Origin: Prorocentrum cordatum
Lineage: Eukaryota; Sar; Dinophyceae; Prorocentrales; Prorocentraceae
Reading direction: 5' to 3'
Length of the DNA stretch: 64,000 nt
Assembly: GCA_963575745.1 (NCBI GenBank)
Contig: CAUYUJ010022548.1
Location: forward strand, 140,864 to 204,863
Position numbers and translations under genes: made by a program. The notes beneath the pieces are model-generated. The model saw only the letters and a program-made list of their open reading frames with translations, was not told the origin of the DNA and made no database searches. Below, piece by piece: positions 20,490-29,018 of this stretch. How positions within the stretch are numbered: position 1 is the first letter of the stretch; every line of letters begins with the position of its first letter.

Positions 20490-20624
20490 GCATGGGCCGA
20501 CATCACGCCGGAAGCGACCCAGCGTTGGTGGCGGAGCTTGTCCCCCGTGCTGCTGAGCTTCCGCGAGCGCTGCCTCAGCACCGAGGGCTACTGGCGCCTG
20601 CTGACCCAGGGGGGCTGCATTTGA
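20490..20624 (+). CDS. Exostosin-like glycosyltransferase, last exon
   Basis: Starts after the acceptor TGTCCCTCCAG (AG at 20488-20489) in phase 0 and ends at TGA 20622-20624. It encodes AWADITPEATQRWWRSLSP and a tail of FRERCLSTEGYWRLL type, the expected C-terminal helix and terminal ..GYW..L segment of this family. Joined to 16310-16505 it continues the protein without a break, which supports the GC-AG intron. The three recognised exons give about 350 residues, somewhat short of what I expect for the family and consistent with one missing internal exon. The genuine gene may be single-copy or one of many paralogues; this cannot be judged here. Confidence 0.75.
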   Translation, partial: AWADITPEATQRWWRSLSPVLLSFRERCLSTEGYWRLLTQGGCI

Positions 20625-20938
20625 GATTGTGCCTTTTATTCGTTGAGCCCGTGTAGTGTCCGTCACGGGGTGTTGGTCCCACCCCAACTCCCTTCCGCCC
20701 CCCCGCCTCCCCCGCAGGGGTACCGAGCATGCGCGGTGGGGCAGGGGTGGCGGCGGTTCCCCCGCGAGCATGACGGCGCTGTGTTCATAGGCGTGCTGTG
20801 GTGCTGGCAGGCATGCCGTGGTGCTCGCACGGCTTGCCGTTGCGCTGGCAGGCACCCCCCTCCCCCCGTGACGAACGTTACGGCTGGGAATGCAAGCACA
20901 ATCTCTTCGAGGGGCAAAACTGGCATGAACAGAAGTGT
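20625..20938. other. Downstream of the glycosyltransferase; no gene seen
   Basis: GC-rich sequence with a short patch of GTGCTGGCAGGCATGCCGTG-like repeats (about 20770-20865) resembling the minisatellites at 44.1 and 45.2 kb. No polyadenylation signal can be named. Confidence 0.4.
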
Positions 20939-21078
20939 TCGGAGGTCCGCGCGGATTTCATAGATCTGCGCTGGGCTCCTGGCCGCGCTTCCGGCGCCGC
21001 CGCTGGCGCGCTCCGCACGCCACATGGGGGAGGGGCCAGCGTTGATCCAAGAGATCCGCGTGGACCTCCGAAAGTTTC
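20938..21078 (+). mobile_element. Inverted-repeat element family F copy F1
   Basis: TTCGGAGGTCCGCGCGGATTT at the left and ATCCGCGTGGACCTCCGAA at the right are inverted copies; an inner arm pair GATCTGCGCTGG and CCAGCGTTGATC extends the TIR to about 33 bp. Two further copies lie at 52937 and 55184. Confidence 0.7.
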
Positions 21079-21432
21079 TAATCATGCTGTTGCTTGTTCC
21101 TCTATACATGCCGCCTGATGCAGTCAGCCCCCAAAGCACAAGATCGGGGGGGCCAGAGGTGTGCTTGGCCCAACCCAGAGATCCAAGCATTTTATTTGTT
21201 TCGCACTGGGCGTTTTCGCCAGGTTTCACGACCCCGGACTATCACAGATCGACCCTGCTCGGACAATGCGGCAGAACGGTGGAGTCCGTCGGGACTCTTC
21301 GCGATGCTAATTCTTACTTGGCAGTGCCGGATCTCAGGGAAGGTGCCCCCAACTTGCCGCTCCATTTTGGAGCCCCTGAGGCCTCTTGGGCCTCGTGAGG
21401 GTTGCTCCAGAGGCCGTTGGGGCCTCCTTGGG

Positions 21433-21591
21433 TTAAGTCGGGCATGTACCCCTACAGGAGGAACATTCAAAAATGGTATAACAAATAGTCTGGGGACGTT
21501 TTTCCAACTATTCTTGATCATGTTTGAACATGTTTTGGTGTGTCGTACTGTCCCTCCGAAATCCGCTTGTAGGAGGACGTGCCCGACCTGA
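21433..21591 (+). mobile_element. MITE family A copy A4
   Basis: TTAAGTCGGGCATGTACC at the left, GGACGTGCCCGACCTGA at the right, core ATAGTCTGGGGACG. Flanks TCCTTGGG (21425-21432) and CCCTTGGA (21592-21599) match at 6 of 8 with only transitions. Confidence 0.82.
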
Positions 21592-21682
21592 CCCTTGGAT
21601 ATCCTGGGGGCACCCTGGGCCAGGGACGCTCCTGGCCAGCACCCGGGAAGAAGAAGAAGCAGAAGCGGCACGGGCGGGAGAT

Positions 21683-21853
21683 CGGCACGAGCGAAATGGG
21701 CGCGGAAAGAATGGGCACAGTGCCCAACAACAGTTCCTGTTCATGTTGGACAGGACTCGCTGTCCGCGCCGCTGCGGCCTGTGTCCGTTTGAGACAGAAG
21801 GCCGCCTGCCCAACAGCGGCCGTTGTTGGTTTGGGGCGTCACTTGTTGTTGGT
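21683..21853 (+). mobile_element. Family G element, truncated right end
   Basis: GAAATGGGCGCGGAAAGAAT, GTGCCCAACAACAGTTCC, GCCTGTGTCCGTTTGAGAC and GGCCGCCTGCCCAACAGCGG match the full copy at 27399-27626 in order, but the right inverted arm is missing beyond ACTTGTTGTTGG, where a family B element begins. Confidence 0.7.
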
Positions 21854-21855
21854 CT

Positions 21856-21984
21856 TGGCATCGCTCCGACGTGTGCATTTTTCCTTCGGCGAGGACCATC
21901 GAGGAGCATCCTTGATCATCTGGCGAAAAAACAACGCACGAAACCGAAAAAAACACAGGGACCGGACGTCCGAGCGATGGCGAG
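21856..21984 (+). mobile_element. Family B copy B3
   Basis: GGCATCGCTCCGACGTGTGC at the left, GGACGTCCGAGCGATGGCG at the right, core CGGCGAGGACCATCGAGGAG shared with B1. TGTTGGT occurs directly on both sides (before CTTGGC and after GGCGAG), a possible 7-bp target-site duplication. It abuts the broken end of the family G copy. Confidence 0.75.
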
Positions 21985-22137
21985 TGTTGGTCACTGCGCC
22001 CATCGTCTCCGCACCCGTTCCGGGCGTCGAAAGGAGCCCCGGCAGGTCCGCGCACATCGCAAGCGGCGGCAACCTCACGGGCCACGATGCGGCTCCCGCG
22101 GCCCCGCGCCCTTCGCCAGCGCCCTCCCGCCCTCGCA

Positions 22138-22299
22138 TTATGTTGGGCCTGTCCCCCTACAGGGGGATTTTGGACGAAACATAAAACATATCCAAAACAA
22201 ATTCCAACATTGTCAAAACATGCAAAAATATTGTCCCCAGACTGTTTTTTTGAGACTATTTTTGAATATTCCCCCTGTAGAAAGACAGGCCCGACTTAT
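22138..22299 (-). mobile_element. MITE family A copy A5
   Basis: Reverse-orientation copy from TTATGTTGGGCCTGTCCCCC to GACAGGCCCGACTTAT, with TTGTCCCCAGACT (the inverse of the family core). A perfect 8-bp duplication CCCTCGCA flanks it (22130-22137 and 22300-22307). Similar phrases (GGTCCGCGCAC, GGCGGCAACCTCACGG) lie on both sides. Confidence 0.9.
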
Positions 22300-22409
22300 C
22301 CCTCGCAGGTCCGCGCACCTCGCCAGCGCCGTGGGCTCGCGGGAGGACGGCGGCAACCTCACGGCCCCCAGCGCGGCGCCCGCGCGCCCCGTGGCCTGAC
22401 CGCCGGACG

Positions 22410-22672
22410 GAGGAGGAGGAGGAGGAGGAGGAGGAAGAGGAGGAGGAGGAGGAGGAGGCGGAGGAGAGAAGAGGCGGAGGACAGAGAGGAGGAGGAGGAA
22501 GGAGGGACAGAGTACGAGGAGGAGGAGGAGAGGAGGAGAGGAGAGGAGGAGGAGGGGGGAGGAGGAGGAGGAGGAGGAGGAGGAGGAGGAGGAGGAGGAG
22601 TACGAGGAGGAGGAGGAGGAAGAGGAAGAAGAGGAGGAGGAGGAGGAGGCGGAGGAGGCGGCGGAGGAGGCA
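22410..22672. repeat. (GGA)n microsatellite
   Basis: Purine-only tract with GGC and TAC interruptions. Glu/Arg or Ser/Pro open frames across it are artefacts. Confidence 0.92.
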
Positions 22673-22689
22673 GCCTTCGTCGCCACCGC

Positions 22690-23155
22690 TGGATTCGCCC
22701 CGAGATCCTGGTCAGAACACACCCTCCGGAAGAGGTCCGGGGAGTGCAGTCGGACCGAGGTGCAAGACCGGGGTCGGTTCGGGCAGGGTGCCCTCGTGAT
22801 CTTCGTGCTCGTTGGGTGTTTGGTGCATTCCTGGGGAGGGCACCCTCGGGTGTTAGGTGTCTTTGGCCGAGGGAGGGTCTCATGTTCTCCAGGGATGCTC
22901 GTCTGTCTCAGTTCCGACTGTAGCGGTATACGTACCTTTTGGTTTCACCAGGGGCGAGGGGCGAGCCACTGCCCGGCGTTCGACATTCGGAGCCGTGATG
23001 GTTCCGAACCAACAGTTCGGTCTCATTCGGGTGCCGTCGGGGCATTTCGGGCGCCAGTTTCGGCCATACTCGGGCTGAGCATCGGTCACAGTTTCTGTCA
23101 CGGCGCATCTTTGCTGGAGACGAGATGGCGTTACGGATTGGCCCACATCGATTGC
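22690..23155. other. No gene supported
   Basis: Mixed-composition sequence with a partial inverted-repeat impression (GTTCCGAACCAACAGTTCGG at 23001-23020) but no second copy and no convincing coding region. Confidence 0.35.
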
Positions 23156-23162
23156 ACGACGT

Positions 23163-23165
23163 AGT

Positions 23166-23199
<34 letters not shown>

Positions 23200-23212
23200 C
23201 TATTTATCTATA

Positions 23213-23244
<32 letters not shown>

Positions 23245-23252
23245 CATCTAAA

Positions 23253-23288
<36 letters not shown>

Positions 23289-23335
23289 AATCTATCTATC
23301 TATCTAGTTATCTATCTATCTATATATGTATATAT
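23163..23335. repeat. (TC)n and (TATC)n microsatellites
   Basis: TCTC tract (23163-23180) followed by about 140 bp of TATC units with occasional TATT/TATA variants. Confidence 0.95.
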
Positions 23336-23384
23336 ATTGCATCAGCGCAGATGGGATGAAAACTCAGTGTTTCGGGGCCCACGC

Positions 23385-23935
23385 TGGCCAACGATGCGTC
23401 TATGGTCAGATGCGCTTGTTCTGTTGTCTCTCTCTCTCTCTCGCGCTCTCGCCCTCGCTCTGTCTCTCTCCCTTCCTCTGTCTAGCCACGTGTCCGCACG
23501 TCGCCTTTCTTGTTGGGGCCTTCTTCGTCACGCGGTCTGACACGTGAGATCTTCACAGTCTGTCCGCCGTCCGTAGCTTCAGACGCAATGCGCCGGGGGA
23601 GGGGGTCTGTTGCCCGCCCTCGTATCTTAAGGCTGCACCGCCGCAAATAGTGTTTTGCGGGCTGTCGCACCGCAGTGCGCCTCGCGGACGGACCCTGGTC
23701 CGCCTACTTGTCCGGTCTCTCCCTTCCTCTGTCTGTGTCCCAGTCGCCCCGCCAAGCCCCGCAGGCACAGGGCGCGCTCCTCCAACGGTGCGTCGATGGT
23801 AAGATGCGTTTGTTTTGTTGTTTCTCTCTCTCTCTCTCGCTCCCGCTCTCTCTGCCTCCCTCCCTTCCTCTCTCCTTGTTCCGGTCGCCCCGCCGAGCCC
23901 CGCAGGCACGGGGCTCGCTCCTCCCCGCCTCTCGC
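23385..23935 (+). repeat. Local duplication with CT-rich tracts
   Basis: A block reading ACGATGCGTCTATGG, AGATGCGCTTGTTCTGTTG, then (TC)n and CCCTTCCTCTGTCT occurs from about 23388 and again from about 23785 (ACGGTGCGTCGATGG, AGATGCGTTTGTTTTGTTG). A shared phrase CGCCCCGCCAAGCCCCGCAG/CGCCCCGCCGAGCCCCGCAG also repeats (23734, 23887). Confidence 0.6.
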
Positions 23936-24049
23936 CCCCCCGAAGGGGGGCCGGCGTGCGGCGCGGAGTTTTTTTTTTTGCGCTCCCCACAGCGGGAAGC
24001 GGCAGTCGATCCGCACCTACAAGCAAGGTAACGATTGTGATGATGAAGG

Positions 24050-24228
24050 GGAGGAGAATGGGGAGGAGGAGGAGGAAGAGAAGGAAGAGGAAAAGAAAGA
24101 GGTGAAGGAAGAAGAGGAGGAGAAGGAGGAGGAAGAGGAGGAGCAGGAGGAGGAGGAAGAGGGGAGAGGAGGAAGAAGAAGAAGAAGAAGAAGAAGGAGA
24201 AGGAGGAGGCGGAGGAGGAGAGGAAGTG
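24050..24228. repeat. (GGA)/(GAA)n purine tract
   Basis: About 180 bp of purines; Glu/Lys or Arg open frames are repeat-derived. Confidence 0.9.
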
Positions 24229-24241
24229 TGACTCAGGAGGG

Positions 24242-24400
24242 GAACAGAAACACACAGACACAATCAATCGTCGATCCCCGGGAGAAGATTGGAAAATAGG
24301 GGAAGTGGGGGGGAAGACAGAAAGCCCAGAAAATGTGGGAGAATATGAGGAATCCGGTTATTTGTGTCTATTTATTTGTGTGTCCCAGGGCCCCTTCGGT
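24242..24400 (+). repeat. Dispersed repeat family R copy R1
   Basis: AAACACACAGACAC, GTCGATCCCC, GGGGAAGTGGGGGGGAAGAC and TTTGTGTGTCCCAGGGCCCC occur in the same order at 32030-32200. Because the shared block runs past CCCAG, that AG should not be read as an exon start. Confidence 0.6.
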
Positions 24401-24535
24401 GACAGTGTTCGCCTTCTGCGCCTCCTGCTGGTCATTCGAGCCAGCTTCGATGATACATCTCCCCCCTAATTCGTATCATTTCTGGGGTCCCTCCCCTCCC
24501 CTCCCTCCCTCCCTCCCTCCCTCCGCCTCCTCCAG

Positions 24536-24612
24536 AAAGCCGTGCAGGTTTCCCTCGCACTTCAGTGGCGCAAAGAATACAACGACCTCTTCGAGGCAGA
24601 GCGCAGCCGTTC
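24536..24612 (+). CDS. Exon-like island, unknown protein
   Basis: A long CT-rich tract (24490-24533) and AG at 24534-24535 precede a frame reading KAVQVSLALQWRKEYNDLF and continuing with charged residues, which ends at a possible donor GTATGC (24613). The 77-bp island has mixed codons unlike the repeats around it. Helical, charged sequence; no family recognised. It could be an exon of a gene whose other exons are out of reach, or chance. Confidence 0.3.
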
Positions 24613-24874
24613 GTATGCAGACTCTTGCACGCCACCGCAAATGTACCCTACGAGCTGCCGAATCATCTGCCGATGCGCCGTCTGGTCGACGGCGGCAGCT
24701 CCCAAAGTCTGCGCGACAAGAACGGACAAAACAGCTCGAAGCAAGAGTGGGACAGGGCAAACCCCGAGAGCTGGGCGTCGCAAGTCTTCACAGCGAGCGT
24801 GCTCGCCCCGTTTCGGCTGCCCAGAACATGTCCGGTCGACCTGGCTTGAAACATGCAGCAGAAGGTCAGGGTTT

Positions 24875-25053
24875 GCAGTGGAGGCCCATGCCAAGAAGCG
24901 CCCTGCTTGCCTCCAGGGTGCCCTGGGTTTCTTGGGGTTCGATGGTTGGCCATGGATAGCGTAGCGTCCCCACACGAAACATCGATGGGCGTTCTGGGGT
25001 CTCAGGGTTGGGTTTCTTGTGGGAGGTTTCTTGTTGTCGGGCCTCCACTGTAC
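24875..25053 (+). mobile_element. Inverted-repeat element family C copy C1
   Basis: TGCAGTGGAGGCCC at the left and GGGCCTCCACTGTA at the right. The core contains CCTGCTTGCCTCCAGGGTGC, CCTGGGTTTCTTGG and GGTTGGGTTTCTTGTGGG. Three other copies lie at 35034, 49940 and 53200. No target-site duplication was clear. Confidence 0.75.
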
Positions 25054-25129
25054 GGTTCCAGTCGTGCGTTCTCACGGTGGTTCATTGGTGTCGCGACGTT
25101 GGAGCTCATGGAAGCGAGCGAGGGCCACC

Positions 25130-25690
25130 AGGAAACGAGTGGTGCAGGGGGAAGAAGGCGAGCAGGGCAGGGCGAAGCGAGCGGCGCCAGTGAGCGCCGG
25201 AAGGAAGCGGGGCCGACGGCGTTGTCATTCGCGCGTGAGTTTCCCGCGTGAGGTCGCGCGTATGGTCGTAATGTCATGGTGCCAGCATCGCAGAGCGGAT
25301 TTCGTTCGGAAAAAACGGGATGGGTATGGATTGTCCCGGAGAGTGTCGTTCCGGATTTCGACGTGAGTTTCGTGCGGATTTTTTGGTCAGGAATGAAGAC
25401 TAAGATAAATCCACGAGAAATTCGCGTCGTTTTGTCGCTCGCCGTTTCGGGGCCTTGCATTGACAGAAGTCCATGCGGAAGTCCGCTGCAGCACGTTTGG
25501 AAGGTCGGTGCAGTGAGCAATGCCATCTGGCGTAAGACCCCTTCGTGTCGCCGCTCGTGTGGGGGCGGGGGCGGCGGGGCGAAGCGAGCGGATCCGGGGC
25601 GAGGCGAGCGGATCGGGGCGAGGCGAGCTGGGCAGGGCGACGCAGGCGCTGCACGGCGAGAGGGGTCGCACGAGGCCGGAGTGGGCCGGA
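25130..25690 (+). repeat. GCGAAGCGAGCGG-type GC-rich repeats
   Basis: Phrases such as GGGCGAAGCGAGCGG and GGGCGAGGCGAGCGGATC recur at about 25165-25195 and 25575-25640. Too irregular for a defined unit. The intervening 25240-25540 is less biased, with no gene recognised. Confidence 0.4.
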
Positions 25691-25766
25691 GGACCCCGCG
25701 GACCCCGGGAGCCCGGGCCTGGCCGCATCAGATTTGGCCAGGGAGAGCGCGAAGAGCGGGCAGTGT

Positions 25767-26203
25767 CTTCGGAGACCTAGAGGTCGACACCACCACCAAT
25801 ATCGGCGATAGGCCTTCCCTCAGAGCCCCGAATCATCAGGGGTAACTCGGGTCAGGGATAACTCGGGTTCCTTTTTCGGGAATCCGAACCCGAGTTACCC
25901 CGGACCCGAGTTACCCCGGATAACTCGGGCGTCCAGAGCCCCGAATCATCAGGGGTAACTCGGGTCAGGGCTAACTCGGGTTCCTTTTTCGGGAATCCAA
26001 ACCCGAGTTACCCCGGAAACGAGTTACCCCGGATAACTCGGGCGCCCAATTCCCCGAGGGGAAATGATTCCGATCTCGGTGATGGTGGTGATATTCGGGC
26101 GTCTTAGGGGGCCGAAAGATCACCAACACCAACATCCAGGATCGTCTTTCCCCGGTTGAGGCAACCCCCTGTGTTGGTGTTGGTGCTCATGTCCAGGCCT
26201 CCT
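25767..26203 (+). mobile_element. Family I element split by tandem foldback H
   Basis: GGAGACCTAGAGGTCGACAC at the left and GTTGGTGCTCATGTCCAGGC at the right are inverted ends, and inner phrases (GATCTCGGTGATGGTGGT, AGGCAACCCCCTGTGTTGG) match the uninterrupted copy at 58111-58307. About 225 bp of tandem foldback H interrupt it. Flanks AGTGTCTTC and TGTGTCTCG are a possible decayed target-site duplication. Confidence 0.7.
25822..26048. repeat. Tandem foldback repeat H, two 113-bp units
   Basis: Two near-identical units start at 25822 and 25935 with AGAGCCCCGAATCATCAGGG. Each is built from inverted CCCGAGTTACCCC / GGGGTAACTCGGG arms around TTCCTTTTTCGGGAATCC, so each strand can form multi-arm hairpins. 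Inserted inside the family I element. Confidence 0.85.
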
Positions 26204-26446
26204 GTGTCTCGCCTTGCGGCTGCAGCGCTCCCCGGCGTACCAGCGTCCTGGTCTATCAACGTCCCCGCTCGAGGGGCCCCGAGGATCGCGCCGCACCGCC
26301 GACGCATCCGCGACGCGGCACGGTCTGGAGTCCCGACGGGGACGAGGCATCGGCGCGGGCGGTGCGAAGCTCTCTCCGTCCCGACAAGGTGCCCGGCGCC
26401 CGCCCCCAACTCCCGCGCGGCGCTCCGATCGACTACACGTTCGCGT

Positions 26447-26645
26447 TTTGGAAGACGATCAATAGCGAGGAGGCATATTGCCAAATGATTTCCAGATGTC
26501 TAAAACATGTTTGAAGTCTGTGTCGAGTGTACCAACACCACATGTTTTAAGCATGCTTCGAACATGTATGAGCACGTAGAAGACATTTTAAAGACATTCT
26601 GAATTCAATGATAGAACGGTTGGGGTGTCCCTTGCCATGGCGTCC
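26447..26645 (+). repeat. Dispersed repeat family K copy K1
   Basis: GAGGCATATTGCCAAAT, CCAGATGTCTAAAACATG, GTTGGGGTGTCCCTTGCCATGGC recur in order at 47805-47990. AT-richer than its surroundings and reminiscent of the family A core. It directly abuts family J. Confidence 0.6.
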
Positions 26646-26647
26646 CC

Positions 26648-26832
26648 AACGTAAGCGTCACCCTGCGGCGGAGTGACCTTTGGTTCGGGCCCACTGGGGT
26701 CCCCCGATCGCCGAACGCGATGTGGCAGCAGCGTCTTGCGGGCTTGTGCTTGGCCCTTCCGCGGCTCCAAGAATGCCGCGCACCCGAGGTCATTCTTACC
26801 CAGGGTCGCTCTTGCGCGTAGTCGATCCCAGA
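26648..26832 (+). mobile_element. Inverted-repeat element family J copy J1
   Basis: CAACGTAAGCGTCACCC and GGAGTGACCTTTGGTTCGG at the left; GGTCATTCTTACCCAGGG and GTCGCTCTTGCGCGTAGT at the right. A cleaner copy lies at 56936-57117. Confidence 0.65.
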
Positions 26833-26984
26833 GCTCAGCGCGCCCGCTGGCAGCCCGCCCTCATCGCAGGTGGGACGAGGTGGGGGAGCAGGAACCACTT
26901 TCGGCCCTGTCTCGAGAAAGAAACACCAGCATGGACATACACTTTTTGAGTTCCGAGACGTCTGCGGTTCCTCCAGCTGCGGCC

Positions 26985-27075
26985 CCGTCCCGTGTCGATT
27001 CGATGAGTCGATGTTCTCCGATCAACCCACCGATTCGTGCCCGTTCGATGTATTTCGATTGCCGATTCGATGACC
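26985..27075 (+). repeat. Family U fragment (GATTCG-rich)
   Basis: TGCCCGTTCGATGTATTTCG and GATTGCCGATTCGATGACC resemble part of the longer copies at 32405 and 58450. Confidence 0.4.
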
Positions 27076-27398
27076 TGAGGACGAGGAGTAGGGGGAGAAT
27101 GACCGCGGAGGACGAGGAGGAGGAGGACGAGAAGGAGGACGAGGAGGAGGAGGAGGAGGTGGTTCGACTTCAGTGTCGCCACGAGAAGGGGGGTGCTGCA
27201 AACCTTGCTGCGTGCAGCTGCTTTCGGCCACGCCGCCGGGCGCTTTCCCTGGCACCTGCGCGCTGCAGCACTGGCCTCTCTCCTTCGGCGCGGGCCTCGC
27301 CCTCGGCGGAGGGCCGGCGCAGGTAGAGCAGCGGCGGCTCCGCCCGCGGGCGGTGGGCGGATGGCGGCGGAGGTAAGAGCGAGACGTCAACATGTTTG

Positions 27399-27626
27399 AG
27401 ACCCAGGTCTGGACGCCCGAGATGGGCACGGAAAGAATGGGTACGATGCCCAACAGCAGTTCCTGTTCATTCTGAACAGGATTCGCTGTCCACGCCGCCG
27501 CGGCCTGTGTCCATTCGAGACAGAAGGCCGCCTGCCCAACAGCGGCCGCTGTTGGTTTGGGACAACATTTGTTGTTGGGCATTGTACCCATTCTTTCGGT
27601 ACCCATTTCGGGTGTCCAAACCAGGG
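27399..27626 (+). mobile_element. Long-TIR element family G, complete copy
   Basis: GAGACCCAGGTCTGGACGCC opens and GGTGTCCAAACCAGGGTCTC closes the element. The arms continue inward through ATGGGCACGGAAAGAATGGG / CCCATTCTTTCGGTACCCAT and GATGCCCAACAG / TGTTGTTGGGCAT, giving TIRs over 50 bp around a GCGGCC-rich core. Whole copy about 228 bp. The transposase family is unknown. Confidence 0.8.
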
Positions 27627-27644
27627 TCTCCTCGGCTGCGAGCC

Positions 27645-27842
27645 CAGCGGGAAGTGATAGGGAGAAGGCCTCTTCAGGAGGCTCGGGAGTCCCCCAGCCT
27701 TCTGAGAAGTTTTCCAAGCCTCCCCGAAGGCACAGAACAAAACTTCTCAGGAGGCGCCAGGGCCTCGGAGAAATCCCGCCGCCTTCTGAGAAGGCCTCCT
27801 CCTTCTCACTCCCCCCCCCTTGCCTGCCGCCGACTTCCGGAG
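27645..27842. mobile_element. Foldback family M copy M1
   Basis: Built of CCTTCTGAGAAG-type hairpins (AGCCTTCTGAGAAGTTTTCC, GCCGCCTTCTGAGAAGGC), flanked by purine/pyrimidine arms and ending in CTGCCGCCGACTTCC. Other copies at 33905 and 55318 are in the opposite orientation. Confidence 0.55.
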
Positions 27843-28059
27843 TAGGACATGCACGGGTGCCTCCAGCGCGAGGAGCCACTTGGCAAGCCAGGTGCGACAG
27901 TTGAGTCGCTGCCGCACCTTTACAGCCAAGGCTCCGAAGTAAGTAACGGTTAGGGTTCGGAAGGGGCTCGTTGTTCCTTTGGTCCGTCCGCAGTCGTTCC
28001 TCCAGGGCTCCTCTTGCACCCAGGCGCTTCCGGGGCCCCAAACGGGGCGTCGCTCCTGA

Positions 28060-28165
28060 TTGAGCGTCTCAGGAGGGACCGCATCGACCCCCAATCACCC
28101 ATTCATCGCCGATGACAGCTCACCCCGCTCAGGAACGTGGGGTTCCGTTATCGGCAAGAGCGCTT
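28060..28165 (+). repeat. Dispersed repeat family V copy 3
   Basis: CCGCATCGACCCCCAATC, CCATTCATCGCCGATG, CACCCCGCTCAGGAACGTG and CGTTATCGGCAAG match copies at 8690, 15655 and 60080 in order. Confidence 0.45.
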
Positions 28166-28214
28166 TCTGTGGTCGCTTGTTGGATCCCCCCCCCCCGTTC
28201 GGAAAACGAGGGGG

Positions 28215-28315
28215 GCGCCGTGGGGGGGGGGGCGACGACGACGGCGTCGTGCTCGGTGGCGTCGTCGTCGCCGCCGGCGTTGGCGTAGGCGTCGGCGTCC
28301 GCCGAACACTCAGAA
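28215..28315. repeat. (GTC/GGC)n short tract
   Basis: GACGACGACGGCGTCGTGC followed by GTCGTCGTCGCCGCCGGCG and GGCGTAGGCGTCGGCGTCC, a small version of the GAC/GTC array at 29507. Confidence 0.7.
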
Positions 28316-28869
28316 CAGGAAAAAACATATAAACACAAAGAGTTCTATTGGTTTTACGCCGGAAGGGGGCGTCGTTGAGAGGGTGCCTGGCACGGATGCG
28401 GGGATCGGGGTGGCGTCGGTGTTTGGAGCTGACGGTTTGCGTGGCAAGCGCGTTTAGCTGGTCGCATTTGTTCGGAACGCGTGACGGGTGGAAAGGCCGC
28501 TCTCCAGCAACTGGCAGTCCTCTGTCCGCGGGCCAGAACAAATCGTCGCGCTCGCAACGGGGCGTGGGAAAGGGGTTTGGGAAGAGAGCGCGAGTCTCAT
28601 TCCCAAGAAGTCCCTTCGATATGCAGCAAACAGTTCTTGCTCTATTCATCTGCCGCACGGCCAACCGAACAAACGAACAACTGTCTCGGCGCGCAGCGTT
28701 AGCTTCGCTTGCGCGCATCCTGGCTTCCTTCTGTTGCTTCCTTCGCTTCTTTCTCGCCCTCCTCTTCTTTTTTCCTCTTCCCCTGCTTCGCCTTGTCCCG
28801 CCACCCCTTCTTCTCCAGCTCGGAGCTGTCACCGCGCGCGAAAAAGGCACCACCAAAAGAGAGTTGCTG

Positions 28870-29018
28870 TAATTCCTTTGTGTGCCACGGAGTCTCGCGT
28901 AATTCCTTTGTGTGCGGTCTGGTTACACTGCCAACGCGGGGGGCACACAAAGGAATTTCCTTTGTGTACGATCGTTTTCGCCGCCCCCACAAGAGCACGC
29001 GCGATTCCTTTGTGTAGA
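28870..29018. repeat. Cluster of the 14-mer AATTCCTTTGTGTG
   Basis: The motif occurs near 28871 and 28899, as a palindrome GCACACAAAGGAATTTCCTTTGTGTAC at about 28950-28976 (arms ACACAAAGGAA/TTCCTTTGTGT) and near 29004. Five copies within 150 bp in both orientations. Function unknown; possible remnant of an inverted-repeat element or protein-binding cluster. Confidence 0.75.
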
